Positions 1 through 6,271 of a DNA stretch of 14,846 nt are shown here, piece by piece. The position numbers and the translations under genes were made by a program. Position 1 is the first letter of the stretch; every line of letters begins with the position of its first letter. The notes under the pieces are model-generated. The model had not been told where the DNA came from, did no database searches, and saw nothing but the letters and a program-made list of their open reading frames with translations. Source of the DNA: Candidatus Enterousia avistercoris (GTDB taxonomy: Bacteria > Pseudomonadota > Alphaproteobacteria > Rs-D84); contig JADINC010000066.1 in NCBI GenBank assembly GCA_017694255.1, positions 1 to 14,846 on the forward strand, given 5' to 3'.

Positions 1-93
1 ACAGACCGTTACACATGTTGATGCCACATCCATCGGATCCAGGATAACCGTTAATCCATTTGACAATTTATGCAATTGTGGTTCAAATTTCAT
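1..93 (-). CDS. M16-family zinc metallopeptidase, N-terminus only (runs off left edge)
   Basis: Only the first 31 codons are present. They begin MKFEPQLHKLSNGLTVILDP and continue MDVASTCVTVC. The pattern 'L.NGLTVILDPM......V.V' is the usual opening of M16 peptidases (the processing-peptidase / PqqL-like group), where it forms the first beta strands before the HxxEH zinc site. That zinc site would lie outside the window. The ATG (93-91) overlaps the queA stop in an ATGA arrangement. An AAGGAG Shine-Dalgarno lies inside the end of queA (about 102-107), eight bases upstream, so translation is probably coupled to queA. The family call rests on a short stretch and the catalytic residues cannot be checked here. 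Confidence 0.72.
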   Translation of the reverse strand, partial: MKFEPQLHKLSNGLTVILDPMDVASTCVTVC

Positions 94-1133
94 TGTGCAT
101 TCTCCTTTTTGAATAACAGACAGCAATCGCCATATGAAAAAAATCGATACTTTTCCGATACGGCGTGCGCGTATGCATTCTTCATTTCATCCAGTCCCGC
201 AAACGCCGACACCAACATAAACAATGTTGATTTAGGCAAATGAAAATTCGTCAGCAATATGTCAACCGCACCAAACTTATATCCCGGCGTGATGAAAATA
301 TCCGTACTGCGACAAATTGGTGCAACCCGCGCAAACCGTTCGCCATCCGGGCGCGCACGGTTGTCCATTGCCGCACTTTCCAGTGTACGCATGGATGTTG
401 TGCCAACCGCAATTACACGCGACGCATTATTTATTATATCGGCCTGGGCCGGGGTGATACAGCACCATTCACTGTGCATTTTATGTTCGTTCAAATTTTC
501 TGTTTTTACCGGCATCCATGTACCCGCACCAACATGCAATGTAATCTTTACAATTTTTGCGCCACGACGTTCGATTTCATCCATCAATTCGGGTGTAAAG
601 TGCAACCCTGCCGTTGGTGCCGCCATCGACCCCAGTGGGTCGGCATATACAGTTTGATAACGTTCACGATCTGCGGTTTCGGCGTCGCGCTTCATATACG
701 GGGGCAACGGCATTTTGCCGACCACATCCAAAACCGCAAACAAATTTTCGCAATTAAATTCCAATTTCAACCCACTGTCGTCTTTTTTATCCAGAACACG
801 CGCACGCGTACCGTCGTCCAGCGTCAATATTTCGCCAATTGGGATTTTATTAAATTTCTTGCACAGTCCCCACCATACTTTGTCATTTTCCGCCGTGTGC
901 AGTGTTATTTCATGCCCCGATGCATTAAAGCGCGCCGGTATCACACGCGAATTATTAAAAACAACCACATCGCCGGGACGCAGATAATCCACAAAATCAC
1001 GGATATGTTTATCCATAATATCCGGCCCCTTTACAACCAACATACGGGATGCATCGCGTTGTTGCAATGGGTGCGACGCGATTAATTCCGGCGGTAATTC
1101 GAAATCAAAATCAGATGTGTGTAATTGTTGCAT
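90..1133 (-). CDS. queA: S-adenosylmethionine:tRNA ribosyltransferase-isomerase
   Basis: QueA transfers and isomerises the ribosyl part of S-adenosylmethionine onto 7-aminomethyl-7-deazaguanine at the tRNA wobble position, giving epoxyqueuosine in cytosolic queuosine synthesis. The 347 residues match the usual family length. Family blocks are present in order: SDFDFELPPELIA (7-19), GDVVVFNNSRVIPAR (54-68), AAPTAGLHFT (171-180), HVGAGTWMPV (200-209), NLNEHKMHSEW (213-223), VGTTSMRTLE (243-252), TNFHLPKSTL (295-304) and the C-terminal YRFFSYGDCCLL (329-340). The ATG at 1133 gives the canonical N-terminus, but no clear Shine-Dalgarno precedes it. The gene has a candidate promoter at 1173-1200 and is separated from the upstream cold-shock gene by a terminator. 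An M16 peptidase start overlaps its stop codon. No other queuosine gene is visible in the window. Confidence 0.97.
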   Translation of the reverse strand: MQQLHTSDFDFELPPELIASHPLQQRDASRMLVVKGPDIMDKHIRDFVDYLRPGDVVVFNNSRVIPARFNASGHEITLHTAENDKVWWGLCKKFNKIPIGEILTLDDGTRARVLDKKDDSGLKLEFNCENLFAVLDVVGKMPLPPYMKRDAETADRERYQTVYADPLGSMAAPTAGLHFTPELMDEIERRGAKIVKITLHVGAGTWMPVKTENLNEHKMHSEWCCITPAQADIINNASRVIAVGTTSMRTLESAAMDNRARPDGERFARVAPICRSTDIFITPGYKFGAVDILLTNFHLPKSTLFMLVSAFAGLDEMKNAYAHAVSEKYRFFSYGDCCLLFKKENAQ

Positions 1134-1172
1134 TGGATTTTATTTTTTGCATTCTGATTGTATTACGGGATA

Positions 1173-1200
1173 ACAATAGCACACCAAAAATAAAAGTGAA
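1173..1200 (-). promoter_or_regulatory. Candidate sigma70-type promoter for queA
   Basis: Read leftward, TTCACT (1200-1195) and TATTGT (1178-1173) are separated by 16 bases. The -10 is preceded by TGC, which makes an extended -10. The predicted start lies about 30 bases before the queA ATG. It sits between the cold-shock gene terminator and queA, where a promoter is needed. The -35 and -10 each match consensus at four of six positions, so this is a reasonable candidate rather than a firm call. Confidence 0.4.
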
Positions 1201-1217
1201 TAAAAATATTATTATAG

Positions 1218-1240
1218 AAAAACCGCCCATTTGGGCGGTT
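1218..1240 (-). terminator. Rho-independent terminator of the cold-shock gene
   Basis: This is a perfect 8-base inverted repeat, AACCGCCC / GGGCGGTT, with a 4-base loop. On the minus strand it is followed by a run of T (complement of A 1218-1222). It lies 19 bases after the cold-shock gene stop and ahead of queA. Confidence 0.85.
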
Positions 1241-1259
1241 AGTTTTACGATAATAAAAT

Positions 1260-1604
1260 TTATTTTTTCCAAAACGCGAATCCGCTGCGGCGTTCAGATT
1301 TTTCAGTACGCTGTTTGCGATCTTCGATTGCACGGCGACGTTCTGCACGGCGTTCCTGGAAACGACGGGCCGATTCTTCGTCGCGTTGGATTAATTTCAA
1401 TGTGGTAACAGACAGTTTATCATTCCGAACTTCTTCTTCAAATTCTACAATATCGTTTTCGTTCAAGAATCTAATACCAGCCGCCTTTAACGCACTGGAA
1501 TGAACGAATACATCGTCTGTATTACCGTTTTCGTTCGGTGTATCCGGCGTTATAAAACCAAAACATTTTTTACCATTGTACCATTTTACTTTACCTTGAC
1601 GCAT
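1260..1604 (-). CDS. Cold-shock-domain protein with charged C-terminal tail
   Basis: This 114-residue protein has an N-terminal cold-shock (OB-fold) domain, residues 1 to about 72, that should bind single-stranded RNA or DNA. The opening MRQGKVKWYN, the RNP1-like block KCFGFI (13-18) and the RNP2 block DVFVHSSAL (31-39) are typical. RNP1 carries Cys where a Gly is usual. Residues 73-114 form an Arg/Glu/Lys-rich tail ending SGFAFWKK, longer than the roughly 70-residue classical CspA. The reading frame stays open upstream to 1694, but the ATG at 1604 gives the canonical start and has a GGAAGG Shine-Dalgarno six bases ahead. The gene stands alone between two terminators (1696-1745 upstream, 1218-1240 downstream). 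The roughly 90-base space ahead of it must hold its promoter and leader, but no convincing -35/-10 pair was found there. Confidence 0.93.
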   Translation of the reverse strand: MRQGKVKWYNGKKCFGFITPDTPNENGNTDDVFVHSSALKAAGIRFLNENDIVEFEEEVRNDKLSVTTLKLIQRDEESARRFQERRAERRRAIEDRKQRTEKSERRSGFAFWKK

Positions 1605-1695
1605 AATGTACCTTCCTTTCTTATGCTTGTTATGGTTCCCATAAAAACACGGGTACCTGGATATAATTGTTGCGAATAAATAACACGAAAGCAAG

Positions 1696-1745
1696 AAAAA
1701 ACGCCCCGATGTATCTGGTTTAAAATCCCATGCGGCATCGGGGCG
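1696..1745 (-). terminator. Rho-independent terminator of the lysS-containing operon
   Basis: A ten-base stem, CGCCCCGATG (1702-1711) with CATCGGGGCG (1736-1745), encloses a 24-base loop. On the minus strand it is followed by six T (complement of A 1696-1701). It starts 9 bases past the stop of the 469-residue gene and isolates the cold-shock gene from that transcript. Confidence 0.85.
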
Positions 1746-1754
1746 GTTTTGACA

Positions 1755-3164
1755 TTATTTTTTATAGTACCGCTGGACTTCGGTCATTACAAAATTAAAC
1801 AATTTACCCGCCATTGTGTCTGATGGTACGTTCCAGTCGCGCTGAACATACGGCATCGCCGCAACCAGAATAAACCGTGCCATAAAATGAAAGATTTCAT
1901 TTTGCTGGGCCTGGGACAATTCGGCAGGCGCATCAGTAATACGAAAGACTTCGTTTTCAATCGCGTCGTCCAGTTTAGATGATATGATATCCAAAATCTT
2001 TTGTGGATAGTACAATTTGCACGGTTTTGGGAACCCGTCAAACATCGATACCCCATTACCTTGGCTGTACAAGATATTCCATCCGACACGATCAAACAAA
2101 TCTTCCAGACATTGACATATCATCTGGTTATATTCTTTGACGCCTTGTTCATGTTCTTTGGCCCCCTGGGCCACGTTTTTGGCCGCATCTTTGACCCGGC
2201 GTTTGTTTTCTGTACGACGGGCAACCTCGTAATTTCCATGTGTTTGACGTTCAAATTCAAAAAACGTGCGAACCTGGCATATTATTTCCATTGGAACGAC
2301 ATGGCCATCTTTGCCAATATCGATAACCAGTTTCGCATCACGATAGTTGCGCGGATTTTTCATATCATAGAAATTATCACGCACAGACAAAATGCGGTTT
2401 GGCATCATTTCACGAACGCGTTCGATAAATGTTCGTGCCTGGGGGACCAGGTCAAACAAGCATTTAACACGCCATACGTCTTGCAGACGCATACGTGGTG
2501 GCGATACTTTATCCAATGCGCGCACTAAATCAACCGCAATTTTTTCGTGTCCAGAACCAATTATCGACAACACAGTTTCCGCAGGTCTGGAAATATATTT
2601 TTCGGTTAACTTTACACGAATTTTATCCGCAATAGCACGGGCGGACGCTTCGCGTTCGTGCGATGCAATTACACGATAAACGGTTGCGACAACATCTTCA
2701 ACATATGCGTCATAGTATTTTCCAGTTATCTTATCCAGTGCACGATTTACCTTTTTTTGTGCACCAACAATAACTGTTACAATCGATGATACAGCCAATT
2801 CGATTTTGTGCCCCGCGCCACTGGTAAAGAACTGGTTCCGCATGGGGTCTGCATCCAGACGGTGATGCACAATATATGGCGACAACGGATTTATGTCTGA
2901 CAGTTTTATTGGTTCGTCAATTGCGCTGTCGGTGGCATAGTCATAACGCATAACCGGGGCCTTTGGCGCACCGAAACATTTGCCCAAGAAATAGAACACT
3001 TCACGGAACCACGTAAAACCATCGCTGTATAATTCAGACAAATATTTGGCCGCTTCGTCATTTATACGTCCAGATTCACGCGCCCGTTCTATTGCAATCT
3101 GGTTTTTTCTGTCATTTTCAGCGGTTAAATCGACGGCGCGCCCGCCAGAATAATTTTCATCCAT
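1755..3164 (-). CDS. Uncharacterised protein with divergent RelA/SpoT-like region
   Basis: The protein has 469 residues with no signal peptide and no clear membrane segment. By eye, residues 203-320 follow the order of a RelA/SpoT (p)ppGpp synthetase fold. They show a GSGHEK block (203-208), LQDVWRVKCLFDLV (227-240, where synthetases have 'xDIxGxRxxx'), NPRNYRDAKLV (270-280, against 'GYRSxHxxV'), then MEIICQVRT (292-300, against 'VEIQIRT') and H309. Asp229, Tyr274, Arg275, Glu293 and His309 could correspond to conserved positions. However, the ATP-pocket Arg and Ser are not apparent, the Gly-Tyr-Arg-Ser-x-His motif is broken, and two residues intervene between Glu and QVRT. Helical regions flank this part. 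The gene starts 17 bases after lysS with a GGGGGA Shine-Dalgarno, so it is co-transcribed with lysS. Catalysis is doubtful, and the fold assignment is my inference. Confidence 0.6.
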   Translation of the reverse strand: MDENYSGGRAVDLTAENDRKNQIAIERARESGRINDEAAKYLSELYSDGFTWFREVFYFLGKCFGAPKAPVMRYDYATDSAIDEPIKLSDINPLSPYIVHHRLDADPMRNQFFTSGAGHKIELAVSSIVTVIVGAQKKVNRALDKITGKYYDAYVEDVVATVYRVIASHEREASARAIADKIRVKLTEKYISRPAETVLSIIGSGHEKIAVDLVRALDKVSPPRMRLQDVWRVKCLFDLVPQARTFIERVREMMPNRILSVRDNFYDMKNPRNYRDAKLVIDIGKDGHVVPMEIICQVRTFFEFERQTHGNYEVARRTENKRRVKDAAKNVAQGAKEHEQGVKEYNQMICQCLEDLFDRVGWNILYSQGNGVSMFDGFPKPCKLYYPQKILDIISSKLDDAIENEVFRITDAPAELSQAQQNEIFHFMARFILVAAMPYVQRDWNVPSDTMAGKLFNFVMTEVQRYYKK

Positions 3165-3181
3165 AGCATATCCCCCATATA

Positions 3182-4660
3182 CTATTTCATTATTGGAAAC
3201 AATATAACATCACGCAGTGTCGGTGCATCGGCAATAATGGAAAAGAATCTGTCAATTCCCAATCCCAATCCAGAAATCGGTGGCATACCATGTTCCATCG
3301 CGCGCAAGAAATCTTCGTCAACATTAAACGCTTCGTCGTCACCGGCCGCCTTGTTTTTCGCCTGTTGTTCGAATGCGGCGCGTTGGACAATTGGGTCAAC
3401 TAATTCTGAATACGCCTTGATCAATTCGGCGCCACAGACAATTAATTGGAATATATCAATGCGACGATTGTCTGTGTCATTACGACGTGCCAATGGGATT
3501 AAATATGCCGGATAATTATATACTATTGTCGGCTGGATAATCTGGTCGCGCAATTTATGCTTGAACACAAAATCAACAATTGCCGGCACAGATTTTAACG
3601 GTTCCAGTTCATCGGCACTGAACATCTTTTGTGCGACCAACTGCTTTTTCAATGCGTCCGTATCAGAAAATTCCAATATATCCACCCCCAGCAATTCATT
3701 CATACGGGCGATGTAGTCGATTTCTTCATACTTACTGAAATCCAGTTTTGTACCCTGGTATTCAATTTGCAATGTACCGCGTAAATCCATTATTAACTTT
3801 TGAATCATATCCCACGAGAATTTGATATTATCGCGATAATTCCAATACGCCGCATACCATTCCAGCATGGTGAATTCTTGCAGATGCATGGCATCCATGC
3901 CTTCATTACGGAAATTCTTGCCCAGTTCATATACACGGTCAAAACCGGCGGCAATTGTTTGCTTTAAAAACAATTCTGGGGCAATACGCAGATAAAAGTC
4001 CGCATCCAGTGCATTATGATGCGTGATAAATGGACGCGCGGCCGCGCCACTGGCGACAACCTGCATGATGGGGGTTTCAACCTCTATAAATCCATTTGCG
4101 TTTAAATATTCACGTATCAAGCGCAACATTTTAAACCGCATTTTCATTGTATGGCGTGTATCTTCGTTTGAAATAATGTCCAGATAACGTTGACGATAAC
4201 GCGTTTCCATATCGGTCAGCCCGTGGAATTTTTCCGGCAGTGGGCGCAGTGCCTTGGACAATATTTCATATTTTGCGACGCGTACAGTTAATTCGCCCGC
4301 AGTTGTGTGATACAGTTCACCATCGATACCGATAAAATCCCCCAGGTCAACATTCGCCTTCATAAATCTATATTGTTCTTCGCCCAGTTCTTCGCGGGAC
4401 ATAGAAAACTGGATTTCGCCATCAACGTCGTAAATCCGCCCAAACATCAATTTGCCCAGCCAACGCAACGCCGTCACACGCCCCGCCAAACGTACATGCG
4501 CACCATCCGCCAAATCGCGTGCCGCCATGATTGTGTGTGTACGGTCGTATTTATCTTTCCATACTACACCATCGCGCGCACGAATATTTTCAGCCTTTTG
4601 CAGACGGGCCTGTAATTCATTTGTCGATATTTTTGTTGCGTTATTTGCATTTTCTGACAT
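3182..4660 (-). CDS. lysS: Lysyl-tRNA synthetase, class II
   Basis: This cytosolic enzyme charges tRNA-Lys with lysine using ATP. The 492 residues are the usual bacterial class II length. The N-terminal OB-fold anticodon-binding region starts around HVRLAGRVTALR (55-66). The catalytic core shows motif 1 (EVETPIMQ, 193-200, then GAAARPF), the THHNALD segment (213-219), motif 2 (FRNEG 250-254 through EFTMLEWY) and motif 3 (GLGLGIDRFF, 464-473). The frame extends upstream to a TTG at 4720, but that extension reads through a terminator-like hairpin. The ATG at 4660, preceded by AAGGGA, gives the normal N-terminus. It is first in a two-gene unit with the RelA/SpoT-like gene. Many alphaproteobacteria use an unrelated class I enzyme, so class II is noteworthy if the host belongs there. 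Confidence 0.96.
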   Translation of the reverse strand: MSENANNATKISTNELQARLQKAENIRARDGVVWKDKYDRTHTIMAARDLADGAHVRLAGRVTALRWLGKLMFGRIYDVDGEIQFSMSREELGEEQYRFMKANVDLGDFIGIDGELYHTTAGELTVRVAKYEILSKALRPLPEKFHGLTDMETRYRQRYLDIISNEDTRHTMKMRFKMLRLIREYLNANGFIEVETPIMQVVASGAAARPFITHHNALDADFYLRIAPELFLKQTIAAGFDRVYELGKNFRNEGMDAMHLQEFTMLEWYAAYWNYRDNIKFSWDMIQKLIMDLRGTLQIEYQGTKLDFSKYEEIDYIARMNELLGVDILEFSDTDALKKQLVAQKMFSADELEPLKSVPAIVDFVFKHKLRDQIIQPTIVYNYPAYLIPLARRNDTDNRRIDIFQLIVCGAELIKAYSELVDPIVQRAAFEQQAKNKAAGDDEAFNVDEDFLRAMEHGMPPISGLGLGIDRFFSIIADAPTLRDVILFPIMK

Positions 4661-4987
4661 TTCATATCCCTTTTTGGCGAAAAGATTAAAAAAACGGACG
4701 CCATGCAGTGCGTCCGTCAAATTCGTGATGGTCGCACCGTATTAAATTAAAACCGCTTTAATGTTTCGCATAAATAACCCCGTATTTCAGTATGTTCGAC
4801 CAGTTGCCAGTTATTATTTACTGAAAAAATCAAAAAGTAAAGAAATATTTGCAATGCCGCAACATATAGCATCCACCAGATATAAAAACTGCATACGATT
4901 AGTTAAAACAATCTGTTGATGATTTGAAAAAACAGAATACTAAAAAGTAAAAACAAAAATAATTCTTTATATTATAACATCATAGTA
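4661..4987. other. AT-rich intergenic stretch ahead of lysS
   Basis: No credible gene was found in these roughly 330 bases. The stretch holds the hairpin at 4688-4717 and, further upstream on the minus strand, a possible nine-codon open frame (4771-4742, MRNIKAVLI) preceded by GGGG. A possible promoter pair, TTTACT then AATAAT 17 bases later, lies in the A/T-rich part near 4808-4836. Low-complexity A/T tracts make such matches easy by chance. The most economical reading is the promoter and leader of lysS together with spacer DNA. Confidence 0.4.
4688..4717 (-). terminator. Terminator-like hairpin in the lysS leader (terminator or attenuator)
   Basis: A perfect 8-base stem, ACGGACGC (4694-4701) with GCGTCCGT (4710-4717), has an 8-base loop. 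On the minus strand it runs into seven T (complement of A 4688-4694). It ends about 28 bases before the lysS ATG. No complete gene lies close upstream on this strand, so either it ends the transcript of the broken small gene at 5196-4988 or it acts as an attenuator of lysS. Confidence 0.7.
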
Positions 4988-5196
4988 TTAATACCAATTC
5001 GAAGAATATTTTGCTACTTCGCCTATTGCTTTATTTGTTATACATTTATCTGCACAATTTGACATGCATGTTGATTCATTGGTGTATGAAGCATAAAAAA
5101 CCCAATCTGACACTGCGGGGGATATCATTTTACACCAACAGTTCCAGTTCCAACCATCATTCCCAACAATACACAAAATACTGTAATTTTTTTCAT
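4988..5196 (-). pseudogene. Small secreted cysteine-containing protein, split by a frame change
   Basis: A GGGGGA Shine-Dalgarno (about 5201-5206) leads to the ATG at 5196. Frame one encodes a classic Sec signal peptide, MKKITVFCVLLGMMVGTGTV, and then stops at TGA (5127-5125) after only 23 residues. The -1 frame is open through the same region to TAA at 4988. It encodes NCWCKMISPAVSDWVFYASY, followed by a segment with Cys at TCMSNCADKC. The mature part contains a CxC pair and a CxxxCxxxC cluster, the look of a small exported disulfide protein. The natural gene is probably signal peptide plus mature part, with a one-base change between about 5125 and 5165. A sequencing error or a -1 slip at GTAAAATGA is also possible. 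The function is unknown; the pairing of the two frames is inferred from the signal peptide and the Shine-Dalgarno. Confidence 0.55.
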
Positions 5197-5211
5197 TTAT
5201 TCCCCCGCGTT

Positions 5212-5328
5212 TGCCGAAAACAAACCACCGTTTAGATTCGGCATAAAACGAAAGGAAAAAATCGCGGAAATCTGGGGATTTTGATAATTAAAAATGCCGA
5301 AAAAAAAACGGTGGTTTTTTTTCGGCAT
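5212..5328. repeat. Pair of inverted palindromic units with complementary loops
   Basis: Unit A (5212-5243) has arms TGCCGAA / TTCGGCA around the core AAACCACCGTTT (5222-5233). Unit B (5294-5328) has arms ATGCCGAAAAAAAA / TTTTTTTTCGGCAT around a loop whose core AAACGGTGGTTT (5306-5317) is the exact reverse complement of the core of A. The units are therefore inverted copies of one palindromic element, 50 bases apart, resembling a REP/BIME-type arrangement. Unit B also serves as a terminator on the minus strand. The pair lies between the end of the secreted 268-residue gene and the start of the broken small gene. Confidence 0.75.
5290..5328 (-). terminator. Rho-independent terminator of the secreted-protein gene
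   Basis: A perfect 14-base stem (5294-5307 with 5315-5328) has a 7-base loop ACGGTGG. On the minus strand it is followed by TTTTAAT. It starts about 50 bases after the stop of the 268-residue gene. The A/T half of the stem makes the structure nearly symmetrical, so it could also act weakly on plus-strand transcripts. It is unit B of the inverted hairpin pair. Confidence 0.75.
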
Positions 5329-5378
5329 GAAATTTGATTAAATTTTATTGAAAATTCAAAACCTTTGCAATGGATTTT

Positions 5379-6185
5379 TTACTGCATTAATGTCTGGGTT
5401 ACAAACGATCCCAATGTCCCCAAAGACGACATTCCACCACCCCCACTGGTCAGCCCGCCAACCGCCTGGACAATTGACCCCGTGCTGGTCGATTGACCCA
5501 AATTAGAAACCGTATCAACCAAAAATTCTTGCCACATTGCGCGCTTTTTCGCATTTAATTTAGAATTAGAACATTGTTCTATCTTGGTCATTAAACGCGA
5601 CGCCATTTTCAATTCATCGGCGGTATAGTCAGCCTCTGAAAACGTGACCAGATTAAATATATCATATATATCAGAAACCGTTTTTTTATCAGCACAACTC
5701 AGCGACCCATCCTCGCAATAAGTTGCAAGTCCGACTTTTGGGAACCCTTCCCACACCATGCCGACATTTGCCCCACCAGAAAAATGATCATAGCAAATCT
5801 CTTCTTCCATTTCTGTCCCGGCCGCCAACTGAACCGCCGCACGATACCCACCATTTGCCGCCGGACATGGCCGCCGCCCCAAACGACGCTGAACTTCATC
5901 GGCACTCATCACACCTGTTTTTGCCCATTCTTTGATAATATTATCAACAAAAGTTATTTCCTGGTTGCTGGGAATGCATTCTGCCGTCAACTGTTTTTGT
6001 TTTTGATTTAATTGCTGAACATTACTAATCAGCCCCAAAACCGTGGGAACCAAACTGGTCGCATTGGCATCAGAACTGGTTTCTGTGGGTGCAACAGTTT
6101 CCGCCTTGGTAATAGTCAACGCCCCTGCCGGCACATTCACCAGACACACACATGCGCAAAAAAACATCAGAAAAAACTGTCTCAT
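5379..6185 (-). CDS. Secreted six-cysteine protein of unknown function
   Basis: This 268-residue protein is not one I recognise. It starts with a Sec signal peptide (MRQFFLMFFCACVCLVNVPAGA, cleavage probably near residue 22), then a Thr/Ser/Ala-rich linker to about residue 45. The mature part has six Cys (70, 107, 131, 157, 164, 205), consistent with periplasmic disulfides. It ends in a Gly/Ser-rich stretch (238-260) and FVTQTLMQ. A Gln-rich helix (57-66, QQLNQKQKQL) follows the linker. The ATG at 6185 has GGGAAG seven bases ahead and a TATAAT at 6205-6200, so its predicted leader is only about eight bases. It is divergent from lptC, with 86 bases holding both promoters, and is followed by a strong terminator. 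An envelope role is likely from the signal peptide; nothing more specific can be supported. Confidence 0.85.
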   Translation of the reverse strand: MRQFFLMFFCACVCLVNVPAGALTITKAETVAPTETSSDANATSLVPTVLGLISNVQQLNQKQKQLTAECIPSNQEITFVDNIIKEWAKTGVMSADEVQRRLGRRPCPAANGGYRAAVQLAAGTEMEEEICYDHFSGGANVGMVWEGFPKVGLATYCEDGSLSCADKKTVSDIYDIFNLVTFSEADYTADELKMASRLMTKIEQCSNSKLNAKKRAMWQEFLVDTVSNLGQSTSTGSIVQAVGGLTSGGGGMSSLGTLGSFVTQTLMQ

Positions 6186-6199
6186 CTCTCTTCCCGCCT

Positions 6200-6228
6200 A
6201 TTATAGCACAAAAAAATATCATAATAAA
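6200..6228 (-). promoter_or_regulatory. Promoter of the secreted-protein gene
   Basis: Read leftward, TTTATT (6228-6223), a 17-base spacer and a perfect TATAAT (6205-6200), with TGC directly before the -10. The predicted start falls about eight bases before the ATG. The -35 is weak, but the extended -10 compensates. The element resembles the TGCTATTGT extended -10 ahead of queA. Confidence 0.6.
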
Positions 6229-6236
6229 TATAAAAA

Positions 6237-6265
6237 TTGCTTTTTGTTGTTTATCGCGCTACACT
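6237..6265 (+). promoter_or_regulatory. Promoter of the lptC-lptB operon
   Basis: TTGCTT (6237-6242), a 17-base spacer and TACACT (6260-6265). The predicted transcription start is at about 6271-6273, which coincides with the GTG proposed as the lptC start. The transcript may therefore be leaderless. It is arranged back to back with the promoter of the divergent secreted-protein gene. Confidence 0.5.
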
Positions 6266-6271
6266 GTGGCC

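Noticed and set aside
240..1085. Long plus-strand open frame (281 codons)
   Set aside because: It is antisense to the clear queA gene, has no family pattern, and its Arg/Cys/His-rich composition is typical of a shadow frame.
1605..1694. N-terminal extension of the cold-shock protein
   Set aside because: The Shine-Dalgarno and canonical MRQGKVKWYN start point to 1604; the extension covers the leader.
4661..4720. TTG start giving a 20-residue longer LysS
   Set aside because: It would be translated through the terminator hairpin, and ATG 4660 with AAGGGA gives the normal N-terminus.
4661..4987. T-box or lysine riboswitch ahead of lysS
   Set aside because: No T-box sequence or lysine-riboswitch-like junction was recognisable; only a simple hairpin plus T-run is supported.
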